Source: Lyngbya sp. PCC 8106
GTDB lineage: Bacteria; Cyanobacteriota; Cyanobacteriia; Cyanobacteriales; Microcoleaceae
Length of the DNA stretch: 18,932 bases
Assembly: GCF_000169095.1 (NCBI RefSeq)
Contig: NZ_AAVU01000074.1
Location: 1-18,932, forward strand
Direction: 5' to 3'
Below the pieces are notes generated by a model. The model saw nothing but the letters and a program-made list of their open reading frames with translations, was not told where the DNA came from and ran no database searches. Below are positions 1-6,677 of this stretch, in pieces. The position numbers and the translations under genes were made by a program. The number at the start of each line of letters is the position of its first letter. Position 1 is the first letter of the stretch.

Positions 1-1233
1 GCTGGTGCGATGACTCTGTTTGAGGTCGCTCACTTTGTTCCAGAAAAGCCGATGTACGAACAAGGCTTGATTTTGATTCCCCATGTCGCCACCCTCGGTT
101 GGGGTGTTGGCCCTGGTGGTGAAGTCATCGATATTTTTCCTTTCTTCGTTGTTGGTGTTCTGCACCTAATTTCCTCTGCGGTTCTCGGCTTGGGTGGTAT
201 TTATCACGCTGTTCGTGGCCCAGAAACCTTAGAAGAATATTCTTCTTTCTTTGGTTACGACTGGAAAGACAAGAACCAAATGACCAACATCATCGGCTAC
301 CACTTAATCCTGTTGGGTTGTGGTGCGCTGTTGCTGGTGTTTAAAGCCATGTTCTTTGGCGGTGTCTACGATAGTTGGGCGCCCGGTGGTGGAGATGTCC
401 GAGTCATCAATAACCCCACATTGAACCCGGCTGTGATCTTCGGTTATCTGACCAAAGCGCCCTTTGGGGGTGAAGGTTGGATTATCGGTGTTGACAACAT
501 GGAAGACATCATCGGTGGTCACATTTGGATTGGTTTGATTTGTATTGCTGGAGGAATCTGGCACATTCTCACCAAGCCCTTTGGTTGGGCGCGTCGTGCG
601 TTCATCTGGTCTGGAGAAGCTTATCTATCCTACAGCTTAGGCGCTCTATCCCTGATGGGCTTTATCGCTGCCTCTTTTGTTTGGTTTAACAACACCGCTT
701 ATCCCAGTGAGTTCTACGGCCCTACAAACGCCGAAGCGTCTCAAGCTCAATCTTTTGTGTTCTTAGTTCGTGACCAAAAACTCGGTGCGAACATCGGTTC
801 TGCTCAAGGCCCAACTGGTCTGGGTAAATACCTGATGCGCTCTCCCACTGGTGAAATTATCTTCGGTGGTGAGACAATGCGTTTCTGGGATTTCCGTGGC
901 CCTTGGTTAGAGCCTCTACGTGGGCCTAATGGTCTTGACCTCAACAAGCTCAAGAACGACATCCAGCCTTGGCAAATTCGCCGTGCTTCTGAATACATGA
1001 CTCATGCTCCCAACGGTTCTATTAACTCCGTGGGCGGTATCATCACAGAAGCTCAAGGCTTTAACTACGTTAACCCCCGTGCTTGGTTAGCTGGTTTCCA
1101 CTTCATCGTCGGTTTCTTCTTCCTGATTGGACACCTCTGGCACGCTGGCCGCGCTCGCGCTGCTGCTGCTGGTTTTGAGAAAGGAATTGAACGTGAAACT
1201 GAACCCGTGTTGGCTATGCCTGACCTCGACTAA
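1..1233 (+). CDS. psbC: Photosystem II CP43 chlorophyll apoprotein, 5' end outside the window
   Basis: CP43 is the inner light-harvesting antenna of photosystem II in the thylakoid membrane; it also helps bind the oxygen-evolving Mn4CaO5 cluster. The reading frame is open from base 1 (Ala-Gly-Ala-Met) and matches CP43 from about residue 52 to the C-terminus, so roughly the first 50 codons lie upstream. The Met at base 10 is internal, not a start. Visible hallmarks are VAHFVPEKPMYEQG near the left edge, the long lumenal loop, the GGETMRFWD segment whose Glu and Arg contact the Mn cluster, the HLWHAGRARAAAAGFEKG end, and several His residues in hydrophobic helices that suit chlorophyll ligation. 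In cyanobacteria psbC usually follows and overlaps psbD, which would lie just outside. The gene ends with TAA and a strong terminator. Confidence 0.98.
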   Translation, partial: AGAMTLFEVAHFVPEKPMYEQGLILIPHVATLGWGVGPGGEVIDIFPFFVVGVLHLISSAVLGLGGIYHAVRGPETLEEYSSFFGYDWKDKNQMTNIIGYHLILLGCGALLLVFKAMFFGGVYDSWAPGGGDVRVINNPTLNPAVIFGYLTKAPFGGEGWIIGVDNMEDIIGGHIWIGLICIAGGIWHILTKPFGWARRAFIWSGEAYLSYSLGALSLMGFIAASFVWFNNTAYPSEFYGPTNAEASQAQSFVFLVRDQKLGANIGSAQGPTGLGKYLMRSPTGEIIFGGETMRFWDFRGPWLEPLRGPNGLDLNKLKNDIQPWQIRRASEYMTHAPNGSINSVGGIITEAQGFNYVNPRAWLAGFHFIVGFFFLIGHLWHAGRARAAAAGFEKGIERETEPVLAMPDLD

Positions 1234-1283
1234 TTCCTCTGGAATTGTTGGGTTAATCGCTTAGTTAAGAGTTAGAATAAACG

Positions 1284-1313
1284 CCCCGCCTTCATAGGTG
1301 GGGTTATTTTTTT
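1284..1313 (+). terminator. Rho-independent terminator of psbC
   Basis: A 7-bp GC-rich stem (CCCCGCC / GGTGGGG, one G-T wobble) with a 6-base loop is followed directly by TTATTTTTTT. It begins 51 bases after the psbC stop codon and is in the right orientation to end the psbC transcript. Confidence 0.85.
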
Positions 1314-1479
1314 ATGAATTAATGGTCTTTAACTAATAGTGCTATTCTGATAAGGATCGGTTTCATACCAAATTTAATTGAATTATGGCTCTTTTAGAAA
1401 AACTCCAAAGTTCTTTTCTAGCAAGGGTTTCAATAATTGTCAAAAATAGTCGTAAGATGAGTATGGAGATTAAGTCAAA

Positions 1480-2811
1480 GTGAGCGATCAAGATCTTAAG
1501 CAAGCCTTACTTCATCTTCCTGAAAATGCCTCTGAAGCAATAGTTAACAGTGTTTTTATCTCTAAACTATTACTTGCACTTGGTTTTAAACAGGCAGATC
1601 AAATTCCTGAGTTTCCTACAGGACAAGGATCGCAAGCAGTGGACTATGCTGCACGAAAAAGAATTGAAGATGATACATTTATTCAAACTCAAACTAACCC
1701 CTATTTACTGATTGAAGTCAAAGGGAGAGATATCAATCTATGTGAAGGTTCTCCGCAATATGGAAGAACAGTTAAGCAACTTAAAAATTATTGTCTTGCT
1801 CCGAACTGTAAAACCGTTAACTGGGGAATAATCACCAACTCACAACATATTCAACTATTTAGAAAACACGGTAAAGTTGTCTACCCAGCTACTCTCTGTT
1901 TAAAACTGACTCCAGACAATGTGACCGAGATACTTTTAAAAATTCGTCAAAAAATTGAAGCACCTACAAAAGCTTTAACTGTTGCTATCTATAACAATAA
2001 GGGAGGTGTTGGAAAAACAACAACAACCGCCAATTTAGCGGCCGTTTTAACTCTGTGTGGTAAAAAAGTTCTTGTGATTGATTTTGATCCAAATCAGCAA
2101 GATTTAACTCATTCTCTTGGTGTTGAAGTAGGTGAACAAGGTTTCTACGCTTGTATGGAAAATAAACGAGCAAATATTGATGATCAGGTCATTCAGCATC
2201 ACAAGGTGAGTTTAAAAAATAAGAGATTTGTAATTGATATTATTCCATCAGATCAAACATTTGCTGATAAAAGTGAAAATGAGTTGCGACAAGAACTTAA
2301 AATATTCAGGCTTCGCCAAATTTTAGAGCCTCTCAAGTCTAGATATGACTATATTTTGATTGATAGTTCTCCCAACTGGCGTTTTGTCAGTACAAGTGCG
2401 ATTTATGCGGCAGATGTTGTGTTAATTCCTACCAAACACAACAATATTTTTTCATTAAAAAATGCAGCGATAGCAATTCAGAAATATATTCCGGAAGTTC
2501 AGGAATACAGAAAAGATGGGGGGCCAGTTGCACTGCCAATTTTTTTAAATGGAGAGAATATTACAGACTTTCAGCGAACGGCTGCTCATAAAGCTATAGA
2601 CAAAATTATTTTACAAGCCAAGCGAGAGTTTAATTTGCTCCCTTACTTTTATCCCCGTTTTACCGATGCTAAAAAAGATCGTTACATTTTTGATTTGCCA
2701 AGCTACGCACGCATCGCTAATGCAGCGTTTGAGCAAATTCCTGCTGTGTATAAAAACAAAACAGCGCGTGACTATTATTTGAATTTAGCTAAGGAGTATT
2801 TTTTACAATGA
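1480..2811 (+). CDS. PD-(D/E)xK nuclease-like domain fused to a ParA-type ATPase
   Basis: The 443-residue protein has two parts. Residues 1-160 resemble the N-terminal nuclease domain of type I restriction R subunits: Asp55 (AVDYAARK), then LIEVKGR with Glu79 and Lys81, then QLKNYC and WGIITN...IQLF, the usual order of the PD-(D/E)xK core. Residues 165-440 are a ParA/MinD-type P-loop ATPase with a deviant Walker A (KGGVGKTTTT, 174-183, signature Lys174), Walker A' VLVIDFDP (198-204) and Walker B YILIDSSP (291-298). It starts at GTG: an in-frame TAA at 1471 rules out earlier starts, and GGAG lies 11 bases upstream. Its stop overlaps the next gene by 4 bases (ATGA), so the two are probably translationally coupled. 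The families are clear; the function is not. DNA partition, plasmid-like maintenance or defence are all possible. Confidence 0.8.
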   Translation: MSDQDLKQALLHLPENASEAIVNSVFISKLLLALGFKQADQIPEFPTGQGSQAVDYAARKRIEDDTFIQTQTNPYLLIEVKGRDINLCEGSPQYGRTVKQLKNYCLAPNCKTVNWGIITNSQHIQLFRKHGKVVYPATLCLKLTPDNVTEILLKIRQKIEAPTKALTVAIYNNKGGVGKTTTTANLAAVLTLCGKKVLVIDFDPNQQDLTHSLGVEVGEQGFYACMENKRANIDDQVIQHHKVSLKNKRFVIDIIPSDQTFADKSENELRQELKIFRLRQILEPLKSRYDYILIDSSPNWRFVSTSAIYAADVVLIPTKHNNIFSLKNAAIAIQKYIPEVQEYRKDGGPVALPIFLNGENITDFQRTAAHKAIDKIILQAKREFNLLPYFYPRFTDAKKDRYIFDLPSYARIANAAFEQIPAVYKNKTARDYYLNLAKEYFLQ

Positions 2812-3488
2812 GTAACTTAAGTGATATTGGCAACTTAATGTATCTCTATCTGGATGATATCGATCCAGGCAATGGAACCGATGCGCCGAAATTTTTAATT
2901 ACAGCAGCAGCAAAAGCTTTAAATCAATATGGCGATCGCAATTGGGTTCCTGTAATTATTAAAGAAGTGGGTGAAGATCGATATCAAGTGATTGGCAATG
3001 TATTTATTTATGCTGTTGCCGAAGAAGCGGGGTTAGAAAAGATTTGGTGCATTATCGCAGATGAGCGAGAGGAAACAGAAAAGCTAACTCAGGTGTTATC
3101 CGGTGAAGTAACACCAAAAATTAATCTCTCTCAAGCCACAAGAGATGAAATTAAAGATGCCTTGCAGTATTTAATTGAAAAGCCAGGAAGCCTTCTAAAA
3201 GGGGTTAACATACTCACAGCAACCAACCGAATTGATGCAGCACCCCGTCAATACTGGAAAACTTTAGATCCGATTACAACACTCAAGTGTGGGATTACAA
3301 AAAGCAAGTTAAAAATATTAGAGGAAGTCTTTGATCTGGTTCCTCAACCGATGCCAGATGTAATAAAAGATCCGGCTATTCTCAATAGTTTAACGACTAC
3401 AGAATTGAAAGCACTCGCGAAAAAACGTCAACTGACAGGTTACAGCAAGAAGAAGAAACAGGAGTTAGTTGAATTACTCAGCACTTAA
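2808..3488 (+). CDS. ParB/sulfiredoxin-like protein with C-terminal Rho_N (SAP-like) domain
   Basis: The 226-residue protein is the second gene of the cassette and overlaps the ParA fusion by 4 bases. Residues about 28-90 (ITAAAKALNQYGDRNWVPVIIKE onward, then VIGNVFIYAVAEEAGLEKIW) follow the ParB N-terminal fold. However, the GERRxRA nucleotide motif of chromosomal ParB reads GNVFIYA here, so CTP binding as in ParB is doubtful. Residues 194-225 (LTTTELKALAKK, then a Lys-rich stretch and ELVELL) look like a Rho_N/SAP helix-extension-helix, a small nucleic-acid-binding module. The middle is unassigned. By position it is the likely DNA-binding partner of the ATPase. The role is inferred from domain layout and neighbourhood; I do not recognise a named family. 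Confidence 0.72.
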   Translation: MSNLSDIGNLMYLYLDDIDPGNGTDAPKFLITAAAKALNQYGDRNWVPVIIKEVGEDRYQVIGNVFIYAVAEEAGLEKIWCIIADEREETEKLTQVLSGEVTPKINLSQATRDEIKDALQYLIEKPGSLLKGVNILTATNRIDAAPRQYWKTLDPITTLKCGITKSKLKILEEVFDLVPQPMPDVIKDPAILNSLTTTELKALAKKRQLTGYSKKKKQELVELLST

Positions 3489-3496
3489 AGCATTAG

Positions 3497-3610
3497 TTGT
3501 CTGAATATTGCCCAATCAAAAAGGGATTAGAGTTAAGAAAGTTTAGAGGAGATTTAGCAGCGATCGCCTTTTGAACTTTCCTTTTCCCTAATCCCTAATT
3601 ATTCAGACAA
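3497..3610. repeat. Nested inverted repeats between convergent genes
   Basis: Three pairs of arms are nested about one centre: TTGTCTGAATA (3497-3507) with TATTCAGACAA (3600-3610); AGGGATTAG (3522-3530) with CTAATCCCT (3588-3596); GAAAGTT (3537-3543) with AACTTTC (3574-3580). A HIP1 octamer (3560-3567) lies near the middle. It fills the gap between the cassette (plus) and nfu (minus), so it could be a bidirectional terminator. Its length and perfect outer arms would also suit a miniature inverted-repeat element. Confidence 0.7.
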
Positions 3611-3628
3611 TTAAACGATGCAATTCAA

Positions 3629-3868
3629 CTATGCAACCGCTACAACTTCAGCAATTTCAGGAATTTTTTCCCGTAAACGACGCTCAATTCCCATTTTCAA
3701 GGTCATTGTTGAACTGGGGCAAGACCCACAAGCCCCTTGCAAGCGCAACCGTACAATCGGGCCATCAAGTTCAACGATCTCAACGTTACCGCCATCCGCC
3801 ATTAAATAGGGGCGGAGTTCATCCAAAACGGTTTCAACATTTTCGGGTGTTAAGGCTAGATCTGTCAT
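3629..3868 (-). CDS. nfu: NifU C-terminal-domain (Nfu/CnfU) iron-sulfur carrier
   Basis: This 79-residue protein is a stand-alone Nfu domain that assembles a [2Fe-2S] or [4Fe-4S] cluster and passes it to target proteins. In cyanobacteria and chloroplasts this type supplies photosystem I and ferredoxin. The sequence shows the family signature ADGGNVEIVELDG followed by GACGSCPSSTMTLK, whose Cys47 and Cys50 ligate the cluster. The length is normal for cyanobacterial Nfu. AGGTG sits five bases before the ATG. It converges on the nuclease-ParA cassette. The cysteine desulfurase gene that would supply its sulfur is about 1 kb away on the other strand, with a DUF3386 gene between them. Confidence 0.93.
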   Translation of the reverse strand: MTDLALTPENVETVLDELRPYLMADGGNVEIVELDGPIVRLRLQGACGSCPSSTMTLKMGIERRLREKIPEIAEVVAVA

Positions 3869-3954
3869 GGCTCACCTATTAATTAATCTTCAAAACAATC
3901 GATTCTGAACTTATCTTAATCCTAACGTCACGAAAGAAACATTAAGAGAAAATT

Positions 3955-4608
3955 TTAGCTCACCGTTGCAGGTTCTAACAGTTTGATGTTGGAATAGTTG
4001 AACTCAGTTGTCGTGAGTGTTCCCTTTTCCTTGGAATGAACGACTTGGCGAGTCATCACATAATAATCGCCAATTTTCTCAAACTTATCCTCAAATTCCA
4101 ATTCTCGCATAATATCGTTGTTTTCGGGATTGCGGAAAACCGCATCATAGTGACTCGCAGCAAGACCTTCCCCAGTGTCAAGGCTTTGATGGGTATTGAT
4201 GACAAACGCCATCCGACCCATAACCCGACTCACCAAACAAATTTGATCATCTCGGACTTTGTAGTTGGAACCCATCGAATCCCCTTGCACGAGAATTTCT
4301 ACAGCGCCCGTCTCATCTTTTTCGCCAAAACTAAAGCTATTTTTACCGTGAGAGTTATCAAACGAGGTGCGTTTGCGGTGGGTGACAATATCTCGGAGTT
4401 GCGTGTAAACGCTTTGTTTTACCTCTTCATCTTCAATCCCCATGACTTCTACACTCATGTCAGGATTGATGCGAATCTGACCCTTATAAATCTCCGAACC
4501 CTGTTTGAGTTCGATGTCAGCACTGTAACCGGGGAAGTTCGAGTCCCAGGTGTAGCGGTGTTCGTAAGCAGATCGAAACACGTCACGAGCGTTTGTTGAT
4601 TCGGTCAT
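3955..4608 (-). CDS. DUF3386 family protein
   Basis: The product is 217 residues and has no signal peptide or membrane segment. The N-terminal NARDVFRSAYEHRYTWD, followed by FPGYSAD, is what I recall of the cyanobacterial DUF3386 family, which has no established function. The rest is rich in beta-type segments and polar residues. I chose the ATG at 4608 (MTESTNARD) over an in-frame TTG 18 bases upstream, because known members begin close to this point and neither start has a clear ribosome-binding site. It lies between nfu and the cysteine desulfurase gene, 86 bases upstream of nfu on the same strand, so the two could be co-transcribed. Any link to Fe-S metabolism is only positional. Confidence 0.82.
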   Translation of the reverse strand: MTESTNARDVFRSAYEHRYTWDSNFPGYSADIELKQGSEIYKGQIRINPDMSVEVMGIEDEEVKQSVYTQLRDIVTHRKRTSFDNSHGKNSFSFGEKDETGAVEILVQGDSMGSNYKVRDDQICLVSRVMGRMAFVINTHQSLDTGEGLAASHYDAVFRNPENNDIMRELEFEDKFEKIGDYYVMTRQVVHSKEKGTLTTTEFNYSNIKLLEPATVS

Positions 4609-4639
4609 GGAAGTATGGTCGTCCAAAACTAACGTCTAT

Positions 4640-4653
4640 CTATTATATAATAG
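4640..4653 (-). promoter_or_regulatory. Palindrome with embedded -10 element before the DUF3386 gene
   Basis: CTATTATATAATAG is a perfect 14-bp palindrome, 31 bases upstream of the chosen ATG on the minus strand. It contains TATAAT on both strands. No convincing -35 lies at 16-18 bases. It could be a core promoter, an operator or both. Confidence 0.4.
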
Positions 4654-4794
4654 TCACTGAGTTTTATCAGAACTGGCAATTATTCTCTCAAAAACTAAAT
4701 TAAATCTTTAACTTTTCAAAGGGTCAGAAAAAACTGTCGAGCTTCTCTCCCCTGAAATATTAACTGTTAAATTTGACAATGTTTAGAATATTTA

Positions 4795-4829
4795 TTGACA
4801 ACAATATTAAGCTTAAAATATGTTATAAT
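4795..4829 (+). promoter_or_regulatory. Putative promoter of the cysteine desulfurase gene
   Basis: An extended -10 (TGTTATAAT, 4821-4829) lies 69 bases before the ATG in very AT-rich DNA. A TTGACA at 4795-4800 is 23 bases from it, too far for a standard spacing, so the extended -10 is the stronger evidence. Confidence 0.4.
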
Positions 4830-4898
4830 TGAATCTATCTTCGCTTAAGATTAACTCAAACTTTTAAAATTAGCATTTTAAACAACTCTAAAAATATC

Positions 4899-6086
4899 AT
4901 GTTACAACGTCCAATTTATCTTGATAACAATGCAACAACACCGATGGATGAACGGGTGCTAGCAGCAATGATTCCTTACTTTACCGAACACTTTGGAAAT
5001 CCTGCCAGTATTAATCATTTTTACGGATGGGAAGCGGAAGCCGCAGTCAAAAAAGCGAGAGAAACTTTAGCAAGTGCGATTAACGCTACACCCGAAGAAA
5101 TTATCTTTACAAGCGGTGCCACCGAATCTGATAACTTAGCCATTAAAGGAGTAGCTGAAGCTTATTTTAGCAAAGGTCGTCATCTGATTAGTGTTGTCAG
5201 CGAACATAACGCCATTCTTGATCCATTACACTATTTAGAAAATCTCGGATTTGAGTTAACTTTACTCCCGGTTCAATCTGATGGTTTAATTGATATTAAT
5301 TTACTCGAAAAAGCAATTCGTCCTGATACAATTTTAGTCTCAGTGATGGCAGCAAATAACGAAATTGGCGTATTACAACCCATCGCTGAGATTGGCAAAC
5401 TTTGTCGCGATCGCAATATTTTCTTTCATACCGATGCCGCCCAAGCTTTAGGAAAAATCCCTCTCAATGTAGAAGACATGAACATTGATTTAATGTCATT
5501 AACCGCCCATAAAATTTACGGGCCAAAAGGGATTGGGGCTTTGTATATTCGTCGTCGCAACCCGAGAGTAAAACTCGCCCCTCAACTTCATGGAGGCGGA
5601 CATGAACGAGGAATGCGATCAGGAACATTATATACTCCTCAAATTGTTGGGTTTGGAGAAGCGGTTAAACTGGCTTTAAAAGAGATGAAATCAGAAACCA
5701 AACGTTTAACGAATTTGCGACAACAACTCTGGGAAAAATTAGCCACTTTGGGGGAGATTTATCTCAACGGACACCCGACAAAACACCTCGCTGGAAATTT
5801 GAATATTAGTGTCGCCGGAGTCGATGGTCAAGCATTACTATTAGGACTGCAACCTTTGATGGCGGTTTCTTCGGGTTCGGCTTGTACTTCTACTAAAATT
5901 GAACCTTCTCATGTATTAACCGCTTTAGGACGTTCCGATGCGTTAGCTTATGCTTCTATTCGGTTTGGAATCGGTCGGTTTAATACATCTGACGAAATCG
6001 ATCAAGTTGTCGAACACACGATTTCAACAATTCAATCTTTACGCAAAGTTCAACAGTCAAAATCATTTGCTTCAAACCCTTCTTAA
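4899..6086 (+). CDS. nifS: Cysteine desulfurase (NifS/IscS family)
   Basis: This PLP-dependent enzyme takes sulfur from L-cysteine as a protein persulfide for Fe-S cluster assembly and other sulfur transfers in the cytoplasm. The 395-residue chain has the expected landmarks in order: YLDNNATTP at the N-terminus, SGATESDNLAIKG (72-84), His103 (SEHNA), NNEIG (153-157), Asp179 (HTDAAQ), the PLP Lys205 in TAHKIYGPKG, the GGGHERGMRSGT segment, and Cys329 in SSGSACTS on the sulfur-accepting loop. Length and order fit group I NifS/IscS rather than SufS. I use nifS because cyanobacterial homologues are often so named; iscS would be equally valid, and no nif genes are in view. The nfu gene nearby is a plausible client. 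Confidence 0.95.
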   Translation: MLQRPIYLDNNATTPMDERVLAAMIPYFTEHFGNPASINHFYGWEAEAAVKKARETLASAINATPEEIIFTSGATESDNLAIKGVAEAYFSKGRHLISVVSEHNAILDPLHYLENLGFELTLLPVQSDGLIDINLLEKAIRPDTILVSVMAANNEIGVLQPIAEIGKLCRDRNIFFHTDAAQALGKIPLNVEDMNIDLMSLTAHKIYGPKGIGALYIRRRNPRVKLAPQLHGGGHERGMRSGTLYTPQIVGFGEAVKLALKEMKSETKRLTNLRQQLWEKLATLGEIYLNGHPTKHLAGNLNISVAGVDGQALLLGLQPLMAVSSGSACTSTKIEPSHVLTALGRSDALAYASIRFGIGRFNTSDEIDQVVEHTISTIQSLRKVQQSKSFASNPS

Positions 6087-6089
6087 GTG

Positions 6090-6116
6090 ATTGCTGATAT
6101 TAACAAGATTAGCAAT
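6090..6116 (+). terminator. Weak hairpin after the cysteine desulfurase gene
   Basis: ATTGCT and AGCAAT form a 6-bp stem with a 15-base loop, starting three bases after the stop codon and followed by TTAAATATTT. The stem is short and AT-rich and there is no clean U-tract, so the call is tentative. Confidence 0.3.
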
Positions 6117-6203
6117 TTAAATATTTCTGAGGATAGATTCCTCTAGGGAATGAAATCAAATGAAGTTCTTGAACTCAATAAACAACCATCTTTGATAAAA
6201 CAA

Positions 6204-6677
6204 TTATCGAACGGTGACTGAATAACTAAACTTAAAGGGTTTAAAATTAGTCTCAGTTTTAGGGGTTCCACTCAACTCCAATTCATAACCTCCTGCTTTT
6301 GGAAATACTACATCTGTCCCTGGAATTCCCTGATATTTTTCAGCAGAAATTGCTTTTAAGGCTGGAGTCATCATCGGGGAATCTTCTGCTTTACGGGGTT
6401 GACGATAAACCGCTAATTTACAGTTACACTGTTCTAAGGGAATAATAACCCCTCCTCTGCGAGTTAATGCAAACCAAACTTGGGCAGTTTCTCCTGCTTT
6501 TGGGTTATGATTAGGTTCAAGGTGAAAAGTCGCCGCTACATCCCCAGAAACTTCAACTTCATGGGCGAGAGTCGGAACAGTTAACCGATGACTAAAATTA
6601 ACCATAATCGGAACACTCATCAACCCCAGTATAACAAATTCTCTAAATAGCTTACTTTGACTTACTCGGTGAAACAT
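6204..6677 (-). CDS. Small exported protein, FixH/YtkA-like, partner of the TauE-like gene
   Basis: The 157-residue protein begins with a basic stretch and a hydrophobic segment (about residues 13-28), which suggests export or a membrane anchor. The remaining 115 residues look like an immunoglobulin-like beta sandwich of the FixH/YtkA type: HEVEVSGDVAATFHLEPNHNPKAGE, then FALTRRGG, and FPKAGGYELELSG near the end. Possible metal ligands are Cys84-x-Cys86, His52, His57 and Met102-Met103. GGAGAA lies 6 bases before the ATG. Its first 26 bases overlap the end of the upstream membrane-protein gene, so the two are almost certainly one transcript. A periplasmic or lumenal copper-handling role fits this family pairing but is inference. 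Confidence 0.65.
   Translation of the reverse strand: MFHRVSQSKLFREFVILGLMSVPIMVNFSHRLTVPTLAHEVEVSGDVAATFHLEPNHNPKAGETAQVWFALTRRGGVIIPLEQCNCKLAVYRQPRKAEDSPMMTPALKAISAEKYQGIPGTDVVFPKAGGYELELSGTPKTETNFKPFKFSYSVTVR

Noticed and set aside
10..1233. psbC read as a complete gene starting at base 10, or as a truncated gene.
   Set aside because: The frame is open to base 1 and matches CP43 there, so only the window edge cuts it.
1234..1479. A small gene or RNA between psbC and the nuclease-ParA gene.
   Set aside because: Apart from the terminator I see only AT-rich DNA, with no tRNA fold and no supported reading frame.
4036..4599. A 187-codon open frame on the plus strand opposite DUF3386.
   Set aside because: It is a shadow of the DUF3386 gene, with no ribosome-binding site and no family pattern.
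4609..4626. TTG start giving DUF3386 six more residues.
   Set aside because: Family members begin near the downstream ATG, and there is no ribosome-binding site for the TTG.
4773..4800. Two TTGACA boxes as -35 elements of the cysteine desulfurase gene.
   Set aside because: Neither has a -10 at 16-18 bases; the extended -10 at 4821 is 23 bases from the nearer box.
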